A program made the translations under genes and the position numbers. A DNA stretch of 37,540 nt from Gammaproteobacteria bacterium (GTDB taxonomy: Bacteria > Pseudomonadota > Gammaproteobacteria > Steroidobacterales > Steroidobacteraceae). This document shows, one piece after another, positions 16,365-25,098 of this stretch (the stretch's first letter is position 1; the number at the start of each line of letters is the position of its first letter). The stretch covers positions 70,479 to 108,018 of the forward strand of contig PLUE01000023.1 of assembly GCA_003164785.1 (NCBI GenBank), read 5' to 3'. A model generated the notes under the pieces. The model made no database searches and had not been told where the DNA came from. It saw nothing but the letters and a program-made list of their open reading frames with translations.

Positions 16365-17740
16365 CCATAGGGGTGGCGCTCTGCTGCTTCGGTGCGTCAT
16401 GGCTGGTGATCGGCGACGCAAGGTCGGCGGATTCGGCGGGTCTAGTCTCCATCAAGTTGAATACACTCTGGCGAGTTGAGGGTGGGTCGCCGTGTGTCTT
16501 GACGACCGATCCAATGAAACAGGAATCGAGTCGTCGGACGAATACGCTTGCCTATATTGCGGCGTCTGCCAATGAAACGAATGACACGCCTTTGTCGGGT
16601 GTGCTGCCCCTATATTCTGCGGCTTTCGACAGAGCAAACCCCCACCAGGTATCGCCCCCGACGCTTGGTTATCTCTGGACGAAGGAGGCGGCATATCCGG
16701 GGATGACGGAGTTGGTCCGGGCCAATGACTCTGATGCCAAAATCCCCAAATCGAGCGGTTCCGGTTTTGTCGTCATGACCGACGCACAACGTGGCGCCCA
16801 AACGCTCCGCGGGTGCGTGGCAGGGTGGGGCGCAGGGTTTGCCTATCGGCGCCACGACGTCGGCGAAGCGTTGGTTCAGATCACTGGCGGTGGAGTGACG
16901 GTCAAATCGAATTCCATCACTGGGGGCGCCGTTTGGGAGTGGTGGTGGAAGGGGAAAGAGTTCATCAACGACTACGACTATGGTCGACAATTAGTGATGG
17001 CTGTCTATCCAGAGACGGGCCAGGCGATCCAAGAAGCGGGGGACCGGTACGGAGCCGTCAGCGTGCCTCTCTACGCCCGGCATCCGGCTCCTACACTCTA
17101 CGTCAAGAACTTGGCCGGCAATCGGCAGTCTACTCGCGCCATTCCAATCGAATGGGATCCCGATAGCCACGGGGGGGGGAAGGATCATGCTGTGATCTAC
17201 GCTAACGTCAAAATCGGCAAGGATTTGACATTGAATTGGCGAGGCCCGGACGATGTCGATCGCCAGTGGCCTGTAGTGCTCTACGAAAGCAAATATGAAG
17301 GTCCCGCGTTCGCGGTAGCCAACGTCGAAGCACCCACGGCGTATTTGAATCCGGAGTTCTCGACCTATTACAAATACGACGCCAAAACCGACACCTTGTC
17401 GGAGGTTGTTGCAAAAAAGACGAAGGTGAACATTTCCGGGGGTGGTGCCGACGGATTGATTTTGGCTTCCGGTACCGGACCGGATGCGATTGCGATGGGC
17501 ATCTACAAGAACGATCCCAACGCCGGGATAGTGCTTTACGACGATTCAGGGCCCAGTGTTGGGCACTATGGACCTGGATTCTCCAAATGGGGGATCGTTT
17601 ACCGGAGCGCTGTGTCGCAGCAATGGTCCTTTCGTTCTTGGATCGTTACCGATAGCGTCCGCAACATCCAGAAAGACTTTCACCAACTATACATTTGGGG
17701 CGTGACTTCCAGGGATGTCCACACCGTTCTCGCCAAATAG
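16340..17740 (+). CDS. Secreted protein of unknown family, 466 residues
   Basis: From ATG 16340 the protein starts with a short basic segment, a hydrophobic core (ITIGVALCCFGASWLVIG) and a likely cleavage after ARSA, so it is exported. The mature part is rich in Gly, Trp, Tyr and Asp. It has a notable segment GGAVWEWWWKGKEFIND followed by YDYGRQL (about residues 195-217), which is reminiscent of F-I-N-x-x-D-x-G-R-x-x motifs in some secreted beta-rich proteins, but I cannot place it in a named family. No membrane anchor is seen after the signal. The C-terminal half has several beta-strand-like repeats of aromatic and glycine residues. It ends 12 bases before a glycosyltransferase. A role as a lyase, lectin or cell-surface binding protein is possible but not shown. 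Confidence 0.7.
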   Translation: MSSRVPRITIGVALCCFGASWLVIGDARSADSAGLVSIKLNTLWRVEGGSPCVLTTDPMKQESSRRTNTLAYIAASANETNDTPLSGVLPLYSAAFDRANPHQVSPPTLGYLWTKEAAYPGMTELVRANDSDAKIPKSSGSGFVVMTDAQRGAQTLRGCVAGWGAGFAYRRHDVGEALVQITGGGVTVKSNSITGGAVWEWWWKGKEFINDYDYGRQLVMAVYPETGQAIQEAGDRYGAVSVPLYARHPAPTLYVKNLAGNRQSTRAIPIEWDPDSHGGGKDHAVIYANVKIGKDLTLNWRGPDDVDRQWPVVLYESKYEGPAFAVANVEAPTAYLNPEFSTYYKYDAKTDTLSEVVAKKTKVNISGGGADGLILASGTGPDAIAMGIYKNDPNAGIVLYDDSGPSVGHYGPGFSKWGIVYRSAVSQQWSFRSWIVTDSVRNIQKDFHQLYIWGVTSRDVHTVLAK

Positions 17741-17752
17741 TACATATTTACG

Positions 17753-18676
17753 ATGAGTCGTCCCACCGTATTGGTCTTGATGGCTGCATTCAACGGGTCT
17801 AGATGGATAGATGAGCAGATCCAAAGCATTCTGGATCAGTCAGATGTCGACGTTACACTGATTATCAGTGATGACGGTTCAAGCGATGACACACGCAAGA
17901 AGATCCAGCATTACCAAAAGTCCGATCCACGGGTGACCTGCATCTGGCCCGAAAAGACCACGGGTTCGGCCGCGCAGAATTTTCTTTGGCTGATCCGCAA
18001 AATGCCATTGCAACATCATTCATTTGTGTCCTTGGCCGACCAGGACGACGTGTGGGATCGCAACAAGCTGAGTCGCGGCGCTTTGGCGATCGCAAGTGGG
18101 TGCGATGCCGGATATTCCTGCGCGGTGACCGCCTTCTGGGAGGACGGCCAGAGTCTCAAGCTTGGACAACAAGACCGGCAAACTGGCGCTGATTTCCTTT
18201 TCGAGGGTGCGGGACAGGGATGTACGTTTCTGTTGGCTGCTGATTTTTACTGCCGGGTACGCGAATTCATGTTGAACCATGCGACCGAAACCGCTGCCGT
18301 TCATTACCACGATTGGTTGATTTACGCTCTTTCGAGGTCATGGGGCCTGAGTTGGGTGTTCGATAAGCATCCCATGTTGAGGTACAGGCAGCATGCTTCA
18401 AATGATACCGGTGCGCGTTACAGCGTCAGTGGCGTACACCGGCGCATCGGGTTGTTGAGGGACGGTTGGTATGCGAAACAACTGCAGTTGATCGCGAAAA
18501 TTTGCCGATCAGCAGCGCCTGAGAATCTGACGATTTTGGAGTGGTTCAATCTCGTATTGCGGCCTCCGAGCCTCTCTCGTCGGTTGCGTATCGCGCGATT
18601 CTGCATGCAAAACGGACGCCGACGCTCGAGCGATAGGGCCATCTTGGTAGGTGCTGCATTGGCTGGGTGGCTGTAG
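17753..18676 (+). CDS. GT2 glycosyltransferase, rhamnosyltransferase-like
   Basis: A 307-residue GT-A-fold transferase. The N-terminus VLMAAFNGSRWIDEQIQSIL, the ISDDGSSDDT block (about 38-47) and the SLADQDDVW metal/nucleotide block (about 92-100) are those of the GT2 subgroup that contains many O-antigen rhamnosyltransferases. It probably adds one sugar to the lipid-linked repeat on the cytoplasmic side of the inner membrane. The donor sugar cannot be assigned from sequence. It follows the secreted-protein gene with a 12-base gap and precedes wzz. Its nearest relative in the window is the minus-strand GT2 at 19716-20432. Confidence 0.85.
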   Translation: MSRPTVLVLMAAFNGSRWIDEQIQSILDQSDVDVTLIISDDGSSDDTRKKIQHYQKSDPRVTCIWPEKTTGSAAQNFLWLIRKMPLQHHSFVSLADQDDVWDRNKLSRGALAIASGCDAGYSCAVTAFWEDGQSLKLGQQDRQTGADFLFEGAGQGCTFLLAADFYCRVREFMLNHATETAAVHYHDWLIYALSRSWGLSWVFDKHPMLRYRQHASNDTGARYSVSGVHRRIGLLRDGWYAKQLQLIAKICRSAAPENLTILEWFNLVLRPPSLSRRLRIARFCMQNGRRRSSDRAILVGAALAGWL

Positions 18677-18771
18677 ATATGACGATGCCAGACGTAATTC
18701 GGTCGCTGGGAACTCAGTCTCTAAGGTATATTGTAACAATCAAAGGTTCCCTTTCGGACTGAAGGTTTTCT

Positions 18772-19677
18772 ATGGACTCCAGCAGTTCGGCCCAACCGGT
18801 CCTAATTCAATTGACTCCCCGCGATTTGGCGGTCGCGCTTTGGCGAAACAAGTGGTTCGTCCTCTGCTTGACCATGCTGATTACCGTGTCGGTAGGATTT
18901 GCCGCGCGATCCATGCCCAAATCCTACCGAGCGGTCGTGTTGCTTTCGGCGGCCACGACGTCTGCGAGCCAAATGGGCGGCGCTGGCGGCCTCGCCTCTC
19001 AATTTGGTGGGCTTGCGTCACTGGCTGGAATTTCGGTCGGTGGCGGAGATACACAAAAGGCCGAGTCCCTCGCGGTATTGCAATCTGAGGCTCTTACCGA
19101 AAAATATATCCGAGACAACAATCTCTTGCCTCTTTTATATCGGGACAAATGGGACGCCACCAAATCGCAATGGAAGGATCCAAGGCCCGGCAAGGCGCCA
19201 ACTCTTTGGACCGGGAATGCTTATTTCAAGAAAAATATTCGTGCCGTCAAGAACGACCCGAAGACCGGGCTTGTAAATATGACGATCACGTACACGGACC
19301 CTGTCATTGCCGCCAAGTGGGCCAACGACTTGGTAAAGCTGACGAATGACTACTTGCGGGACAAAGCGGTGCACGAGTCGGAGCGTAATATCCTCTACCT
19401 GAACGAGGAGGCCGCAAAAACAAACATCGTCGAGGCTCGATTGGCCATGTACAAGATATTGGAAAGCGAACTGAATAAGGAAATGCTGGCTCGCGGGAAT
19501 AGCGAGTATGCGTTCAAGATTTTGGACCCTGCATTCGTCCCGGAGCGGGCGTTTTCGCCTGACGTCTTGCTGTGGCTGATTGGCGGCTGTTTTGGCGGCT
19601 TTTCGCTTTCCGTGCTGCTCATCTATCTAAGGGCAACTTTCAAGAAAATTCGGAAGCGAGCGGTACCAAACCGCTGA
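18772..19677 (+). CDS. wzz: Wzz-type polysaccharide chain-length determinant
   Basis: A 301-residue polysaccharide copolymerase that sets chain length in Wzx/Wzy systems. It has the expected plan: a short cytoplasmic N-terminus (LTPRDLAVALWRNKW), a first membrane helix at about 23-43, a large periplasmic domain, and a second helix at about 263-285 (VLLWLIGGCFGGFSLSVLLIY) with a PERAFSPD segment just before it. There is no tyrosine-kinase domain, so it is of the O-antigen or stand-alone type and not a Wzc. AAGG at 18762-18765 is well placed for the ATG. A TATATT at 18727-18732 could be a -10 element but has no good -35. The gene faces the minus-strand cluster. Confidence 0.85.
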   Translation: MDSSSSAQPVLIQLTPRDLAVALWRNKWFVLCLTMLITVSVGFAARSMPKSYRAVVLLSAATTSASQMGGAGGLASQFGGLASLAGISVGGGDTQKAESLAVLQSEALTEKYIRDNNLLPLLYRDKWDATKSQWKDPRPGKAPTLWTGNAYFKKNIRAVKNDPKTGLVNMTITYTDPVIAAKWANDLVKLTNDYLRDKAVHESERNILYLNEEAAKTNIVEARLAMYKILESELNKEMLARGNSEYAFKILDPAFVPERAFSPDVLLWLIGGCFGGFSLSVLLIYLRATFKKIRKRAVPNR

Positions 19678-19715
19678 GGGCATCAGCCAGATCGATCGGC
19701 GGTACAGGCGGAGAG

Positions 19716-20432
19716 CTACGGTGATAAAAGGCGCCGCAGGAGCATCATCCGGATGATCCGCAATCGCTCGCGAAATACGATGCCCAACTCGCGAGTGCGA
19801 CGAGTGGCCGTCGGTGAGTGGGCTGCGAGGTGCCGTCTATATAGAATCATAGGGACTAGGATTGCCTTGAGTTGGTGGTCCCAAGCTGCGTTTAGACTGA
19901 GCCAGAAATCGTGAGGTATGCCTGCCGGCAGGGGCAGCAACGACTTTAGGTAGTCTCTCCGGCAGCACATGGTGGCGCCGATGATGCATGGCTTCAAGAA
20001 TATCGCACACCAGGTAAACCGGGTTGCACCCCTCAAGGCGAAGAATGATTCGTGCATCGGTTCGAGGCTGTCGTTGACGACGACAGCATCCGAGGCGGCA
20101 AATCCCACCAGACCCAACGCTGTGTGCATTGCAGCCATCTTTCCCGGCAGCCAAATGTCGTCTTGGTCGGAGAAAAAAATATATTGCCCCCGTGCCCTGT
20201 CCAACGCTCTTTGAAAATTCATGACATAACCGACGCGTTCATTGTTGACGATTATCAAGATTCGCGGGTCGTTTCGGCGCCTGACTATGCCAAGTGTCTC
20301 ATCGGTAGATGCATCGTCTGATATGACGATTTCATCGTTCGGACCAATTTGCGCCAATATGCTGTCAAGCTGCTCGCCGATGAATTCCTCACCCTGATAG
20401 GTCGCAAGTACGACACTCGAAATTATTTCCAC
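19716..20432 (-). CDS. GT2 glycosyltransferase
   Basis: A 238-residue GT-A transferase, last gene of the long minus-strand set. It shows VVLATYQGEEFIGEQLDSIL, IVISDDASTDET (about 34-46) and YIFFSDQDDIW (about 85-96), the same subgroup as the transferase at 17753-18676. It is about 70 residues shorter than that relative, ending soon after the catalytic domain, so it could be a naturally short version or slightly truncated at the C-terminus. The donor sugar is unknown. It lies 12 bases downstream of the wzy gene and ends tail-to-tail with wzz (38 bases apart), where I see no clear terminator. Confidence 0.82.
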   Translation of the reverse strand: MEIISSVVLATYQGEEFIGEQLDSILAQIGPNDEIVISDDASTDETLGIVRRRNDPRILIIVNNERVGYVMNFQRALDRARGQYIFFSDQDDIWLPGKMAAMHTALGLVGFAASDAVVVNDSLEPMHESFFALRGATRFTWCAIFLKPCIIGATMCCRRDYLKSLLPLPAGIPHDFWLSLNAAWDHQLKAILVPMILYRRHLAAHSPTATRRTRELGIVFRERLRIIRMMLLRRLLSP

Positions 20433-20444
20433 GCTGGGACCCCG

Positions 20445-21785
20445 TTAGGAGAATGTCGCCCGGTCCTTATCCAAGGACTTTCCGGGCTCCGTAAGGACGA
20501 TAACCTTCACGGTGTCATGTACGAAAAAGATTCGCTCGAACAGGTAAAAGAAAAAGAGCTGGAAGACGACAGGAAGGTAGAGCCAGAAGGCCGTAAAGAA
20601 GCTCAGGAGCGCGGAGTAATAAAAAAACGAATATCCAGCAATCGCCCCAAAGCGCCGCCGAATCAGTGCTCGCTTATATACCTCAGCTGTAAAAAATCCA
20701 AGGATCGCCGTAAATATAAGCACGCCATACACGCCAATATCGAGATAGATGGGATATATGTACGACAAAATGTTCAATGCTGGTATTTCAAAAATCGCAG
20801 AATGGCTTACCTCCGGCCGCAAGATCGACGGAAGAAATGTCTGCAGCATGGTTCCGTCGAAGTATGGGGCATCCGACACTGCCATAGTGTTTTCGAGATT
20901 TAAAACGTTGAAGTAGCTGTAGGCATATAACCATGCGGCAGCGCCTGGCATCCAGCTGTATTCGTCGGCAATATGGATTGTGTTCCGGATGTCACCGGAT
21001 CGAAGATCACCGAGGAAGTTCAAGGCTGCGAGACCTGTTATCCCGATGATGGCGAGTCGGAGAATGCTTACTGGCGCCTTGACGAAGGAACGTATTATAA
21101 ATGACTCGATGAGCAGCGTCAGCAAGTGCTGGCGAGTGACGAACAACAGATGAATTGCCGTGACGCTTAAAAAGAAATAGAGAGCCTTCCTGTTGTCGGA
21201 TTTCAAATAGATATAAAAGGCTAGGCAGGCAATCGCGTTGGCATATGCGAAGAAAAACCCGTAAAGACTCGGTATTCCAAACTCTGAGTACAGGCTGTCG
21301 CCCGTCAATATTAGCGAAAAAAGAGGAATGTAGCCTGCTACCGCGACGTTCAGTGCCGCCAATAAATAAAGCAATATGAAACCCCGAGAGAGCCATTGGA
21401 GATTCTTTAGCTTCTGCGACGACTGGGTCCCCGGGGCAATTGCTGTCGCCGCATCTGGTCCGCGAACGGGCGCCCCCGCAGTAAACAGCATCCAGACGAG
21501 GATTACGGCCAGTACGAGTTTATAGGTGTCAGGTTCGAGTTGGCGCGCGTTTTGCGAAATTGGGACCATCGAAAATCCGACTATCGTGAGCCAGGGCAGC
21601 ACGAAAACGACGGTTGGATGCAAATAGTCGAATCGATAAACCACGAGCAACATCGTGATAACGGCAAGCACGATGAAGCCCAGCAGCCAGGGGGGCATTC
21701 CAAACAACGCAACCGCTCCACTGAACACCAGGGCGAGCACGATCAGCGCGAAGACTCGTTCAAGCCCTGTGGTGACTAGATTCAT
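20445..21785 (-). CDS. wzy: O-antigen/oligosaccharide repeat-unit polymerase (Wzy)
   Basis: A 446-residue integral membrane protein with about eleven hydrophobic segments, beginning with three closely packed helices (VFALIVLALVFSGAVALFG, WLLGFIVLAVITMLLVVY, VVFVLPWLTIVGF). A larger soluble loop in the second half (from about residue 245) fits the periplasmic loop of Wzy polymerases. Wzy proteins are so divergent that the call rests on topology, length and the presence of Wzx, Wzz and glycosyltransferases around it. The alternative is an O-antigen ligase (WaaL), which has a similar topology. It would polymerise undecaprenol-linked repeats on the periplasmic face. Codon use here is clearly AT-richer than in the flanks. 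Confidence 0.75.
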   Translation of the reverse strand: MNLVTTGLERVFALIVLALVFSGAVALFGMPPWLLGFIVLAVITMLLVVYRFDYLHPTVVFVLPWLTIVGFSMVPISQNARQLEPDTYKLVLAVILVWMLFTAGAPVRGPDAATAIAPGTQSSQKLKNLQWLSRGFILLYLLAALNVAVAGYIPLFSLILTGDSLYSEFGIPSLYGFFFAYANAIACLAFYIYLKSDNRKALYFFLSVTAIHLLFVTRQHLLTLLIESFIIRSFVKAPVSILRLAIIGITGLAALNFLGDLRSGDIRNTIHIADEYSWMPGAAAWLYAYSYFNVLNLENTMAVSDAPYFDGTMLQTFLPSILRPEVSHSAIFEIPALNILSYIYPIYLDIGVYGVLIFTAILGFFTAEVYKRALIRRRFGAIAGYSFFYYSALLSFFTAFWLYLPVVFQLFFFYLFERIFFVHDTVKVIVLTEPGKSLDKDRATFS

Positions 21786-21827
21786 TATGCCGGCGTTGTG
21801 TTGAGCAACAATTTTACCGTTCGATGA

Positions 21828-23066
21828 TTACGGGACGACCACCGTTACCTCCGGCAGTGGGAACACTAGATTTGTGCCCTTGAATTTCGAGTCTCGCTCG
21901 AAGAAGGACCTGAAGTGCCATGGGAGTACTAAAAGATAATCGGGCTTCGTCGCCAGGACCTGTTCCTGGGCAATAATCGGGATCAACGAACCTGGTGTAA
22001 ATGCTCCGTATTTGTCGGCGTTAACCTCGGCAACTGCGGCTATGTCCTTCTCAGTCAAGCCACAGTATTGGAGGATGACGTTCCCCTTCGTCGAAGCGCC
22101 GAGACCCAATATGGTCTTACCTTGCTGGACGGCCCGGTGTATGAAATCCAAGAGATCTTGCCGGCATTGCTTCACTCGCCGTTCGAAATCGCGAAACGGC
22201 TGCAGCGTGTGGAGATCAAGCTTCAGTTCTTCGTCCAGGATTCGTGAAAAATTGGCAGATGGAGCATGTCTCGACCCCTGCTTCGCCGCGACGACCGAAA
22301 AGCTGCCGCCATTGACTTCGTTAAGTTCCACGTCGATGACTTTCAAACCAACCTTGGCTGCCATCCAGTTGATCTGTTTCAAATCATAGTATTCAAGATG
22401 CTCGTGACACACAGTATCGTACGAATTTCGGGCGAGCATCGTCGGCATGTAGCTTTGCTCAAAGACCCAAATACCGTCATCGGACAGCACCGAAGCTATC
22501 TCACGCATGAATGCCAGTGGATCCTCGAGATCGTAGAACATGGAGAAAGATGTGATGACCGCAGCTTTCCGATCACCAAAGATCTCCGTCACTTTGGCGG
22601 ACGAAAAAAAGTCGGGGATCAACTGAATATGATCCGGATAATACTTTCGGAATTTGACCCCTGTCGGATCAATACCCACCAGCGTGTATTTTTCCTTCGG
22701 ATAGGCCTGTAACGTCGTGCTGTCGTTGCTGCCGATGTCTATGATTAGACTGCCACGTGGAGGGTTTGTCTCGTCCAGGATTTTCTTAACCTTTCCGTGG
22801 AGATGAGCGACCATGCTCGGATTGATACCGGAACGGTATCCATAGTTGTCACCGTACATTTCGCCAAGATCATATGAATGCCGGAGTTGTAAAAGGCCGC
22901 ATACGTCTGCCGAGCCCATGCATTTCACCAGTATCAAGGGCCCTGCTGTGACTACTTCATCGCGTGATTTTGGAAATACACCGGTAAGAGTTTGGACTCC
23001 AATGTCCAATACCTGAACCAGCTCCGTATTTCCACAGACTCTACATTTTTCGATTCTTCGGTACAT
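21828..23066 (-). CDS. Sugar C-methyltransferase, TylCIII/TcaB9 type
   Basis: A 412-residue three-part methyltransferase predicted to add a methyl group to a carbon of an NDP-4-keto-6-deoxysugar. The N-terminal zinc module shows CRVC (about 8-11) and a later KCMGSADVC, followed by the LRHSYDLGEMYGDNYGYRSG block. The SAM-binding domain has IIDIGSNDSTTLQAYPK and LVGIDPTG. Around residues 217-235 come the YDTVCHEHLEYYDL motif and NEVNGGSFSV with its invariant catalytic-site residues. The C-terminal domain has ILGLGASTKGNVILQY, as in Methyltransf_14. ATG 23066 has AGGGGG nine bases upstream and is preferred over TTG 23072. Neighbouring gmd and GMD-like genes suggest a GDP-linked substrate. Confidence 0.85.
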   Translation of the reverse strand: MYRRIEKCRVCGNTELVQVLDIGVQTLTGVFPKSRDEVVTAGPLILVKCMGSADVCGLLQLRHSYDLGEMYGDNYGYRSGINPSMVAHLHGKVKKILDETNPPRGSLIIDIGSNDSTTLQAYPKEKYTLVGIDPTGVKFRKYYPDHIQLIPDFFSSAKVTEIFGDRKAAVITSFSMFYDLEDPLAFMREIASVLSDDGIWVFEQSYMPTMLARNSYDTVCHEHLEYYDLKQINWMAAKVGLKVIDVELNEVNGGSFSVVAAKQGSRHAPSANFSRILDEELKLDLHTLQPFRDFERRVKQCRQDLLDFIHRAVQQGKTILGLGASTKGNVILQYCGLTEKDIAAVAEVNADKYGAFTPGSLIPIIAQEQVLATKPDYLLVLPWHFRSFFERDSKFKGTNLVFPLPEVTVVVP

Positions 23067-23093
23067 CAACAAGCGCCCCCTGTATTACACGTT

Positions 23094-24059
23094 CTATATT
23101 AATGTTTTGATGGCTTGAAGATCAGCGTCAACCATCATGCATACCAACTCCTCGAACGAAATTGTCGGCGTCCAATCCAAAAGCTGGCGCGCTTTGGACG
23201 CATCTCCGACCAATCGTGCCGCATCTCCTGACCGCTTGACGCTTGGATCTTCTACCACGTGATTCCGGTAATCCAAGCCCACCCTGCGGAATGCGATGTC
23301 GCAAAAGTCCCTGACCGAGTGGCTTTCACCCGTCGCGAGCACATAATCGGTGGGTGTTGAAATCTGGAGCATTTTCCACATTGCTTTCACGTAATCACCG
23401 GCGTAGCCCCAATCACGCGTCGCCTCTAGGTTTCCCAAGTGAATCTTGGACTCCAACCCGGCACTGATACGCGCTGCGCCCATTGAGATTTTACGCGTTA
23501 CAAACTCGTGGCCACGCCTCGGACTTTCGTGGTTGAAGAGGATACTGGAGCACGCGAAAATATTGTGAGTTTCGCGATATGATCCGACCATGCCGTGCGC
23601 CAATAATTTCGCAATGCCATAAGGGTTTCTTGGCCGTAGAACTGTGGTCTCGGATTGTGGCGATTCGGTGGCATTTCCGAACAACTCACTGCTCGACGCC
23701 TGGCAGAAGCGGATCGTGGGGTCGACCTGACGAATGATATCAAGAAGGCGAACAACGGCTAACCCATTGAATTCACAAGTTGAAAGCGGATCACTAAACA
23801 ATTGTGAGCTCGATGCCCGAGCCGCAAAGTTGTAGATCTCGGAAGGGCGGTGGCGCTCCACCAAAGTTCTCAGGCTGGATAAGTCAGTCAAGCTGACCTC
23901 CACTATTTCCACCCTGTCCTTGATGGCTTTCAAGCGGTCGTATTGCTTGGGGGAGTCGGGCCGGACCACCCCGATTACCTGGTAATCCTTGTCCAAAAGC
24001 AGCTCAGCGAGATACGAGCCGTCCTGCCCGGTAATGCCTGTGATGATCGCAGTGCGCAT
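23094..24059 (-). CDS. GDP-mannose 4,6-dehydratase-like SDR, divergent
   Basis: A 321-residue extended SDR close to Gmd but clearly different from the two true gmd products in the window. It keeps GITGQDGSYLAELLLDK (NAD(P) site), YNFAARAS, SSSELFG, YGIAKLLAHG (Y-x3-K), LFNHESPRRG and LGNLEATRDWG. It lacks the RRR.S.FNT.RI.HLY segment that Gmd uses, having RPDSPKQYDRLKAI instead, and is about 35 residues shorter. It may be a 4,6-dehydratase with another substrate, a 4-keto reductase (Rmd-like), or an epimerase acting after C-methylation. ATG 24059 follows the previous stop by one base; a GTG at 24068 is the other start. Confidence 0.8.
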   Translation of the reverse strand: MRTAIITGITGQDGSYLAELLLDKDYQVIGVVRPDSPKQYDRLKAIKDRVEIVEVSLTDLSSLRTLVERHRPSEIYNFAARASSSQLFSDPLSTCEFNGLAVVRLLDIIRQVDPTIRFCQASSSELFGNATESPQSETTVLRPRNPYGIAKLLAHGMVGSYRETHNIFACSSILFNHESPRRGHEFVTRKISMGAARISAGLESKIHLGNLEATRDWGYAGDYVKAMWKMLQISTPTDYVLATGESHSVRDFCDIAFRRVGLDYRNHVVEDPSVKRSGDAARLVGDASKARQLLDWTPTISFEELVCMMVDADLQAIKTLI

Positions 24060-24060
24060 C

Positions 24061-25098
24061 CTAGCCACCGTTTCGTGGAAACCAATTGCGGAAATAGAAG
24101 CGACTGGCTTTCAAGTCCAGCAAGCCCGTATGGGTGCCGCGTCGCGCCAGGTGCCCGTATATGACAGCGGCGCTATTCAATAGTTGCCCCGGAATGTAGG
24201 CAATCGCCGCTGCGAGGCTTCCGCGCCACGAGCCCTTCAATTGTGGTTCGATCCATTTACGGTACTCCACGGTGGTGTAACTGCCTTTGGCGCGAAGGAG
24301 GAGCAATTCATTCAGGTTGCGCCATGGCTCCGACTTGCAAACTGCCGCCTTGGCTCGATTTGATGGGCCGGGAAAGGACCAGATCAAGTTCGGCCATTTG
24401 AACATCCAGATCTCGAAATCTCTGGCGCGCCACATTGCGTTCCCGTACCTGATGGAAATGAAGGGCTCGGCAATCACCAGCGCAGGGCGCGGCAATGCCT
24501 CTTGGAAGATAACTCCGACATGAACGAACAAGGTGCCGACGTAAGGAGTCTTTTCCCGGGCTGCCCAATCGATACGCCGCATGACGACACACCCTATATA
24601 TGAAAGGTAGCTGCCCGCCAGGCGCATCAGTCCATCAGAATCCGATGCAGCGAACGACTTGTTTGCATCCAGCTCAAGTCGGCGAGCCTGCAATATCTTG
24701 GACATATCGGCGTTTCGGACTTCCGCATTGACAACGATCAAGCTTGGGCAATCCCTTGCTGCGCCCATGACGGCGTGGATTGCCCCTGGCTTTAGCAAAT
24801 CGTCATCGGTCATCAACCAAACGTAGTCGCCGCGGCACATGTTCACCGCAGTGCTGTAGTCCTGATCCACGCCGGCATTCTTCGACTGCCTGAAGTAACG
24901 CAACTGTTTGCAGGTTTGAACGCGCGCGCGCAGCAAATCCTCCGTTCCGTCGGAGGAGGCTCCATCCAGTACGACGATCTCGACCTCATCCGTCAGTTGT
25001 TGTTCGATGCTGTCGAGCGTGTCGGAAATATACTTGGCACGATTGAGTGTCGCGATACAGATGGACAGGCGCGGCGCCTGTCCACTAGAAGCGATCAT
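24061..25098 (-). CDS. GT2 glycosyltransferase, abequosyltransferase-like
   Basis: A 345-residue transferase with [34 protein letters not shown] (about 42-56) and the DDD-type metal motif [16 protein letters not shown] (about 95-110). That combination is typical of the subgroup containing Salmonella RfbV, which attaches a dideoxyhexose branch. The product here may attach the unusual sugar made by the neighbouring enzymes, which is an inference from position. ATG 25098 lies inside the end of the gmd gene (14-base overlap), so translation is probably coupled. The frame could start further up at 25131, but this would lie deeper in gmd. The closest relative in the window is the plus-strand gene at 30535-31572. 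Confidence 0.83.
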   Translation of the reverse strand: MIASSGQAPRLSICIATLNRAKYISDTLDSIEQQLTDEVEIVVLDGASSDGTEDLLRARVQTCKQLRYFRQSKNAGVDQDYSTAVNMCRGDYVWLMTDDDLLKPGAIHAVMGAARDCPSLIVVNAEVRNADMSKILQARRLELDANKSFAASDSDGLMRLAGSYLSYIGCVVMRRIDWAAREKTPYVGTLFVHVGVIFQEALPRPALVIAEPFISIRYGNAMWRARDFEIWMFKWPNLIWSFPGPSNRAKAAVCKSEPWRNLNELLLLRAKGSYTTVEYRKWIEPQLKGSWRGSLAAAIAYIPGQLLNSAAVIYGHLARRGTHTGLLDLKASRFYFRNWFPRNGG

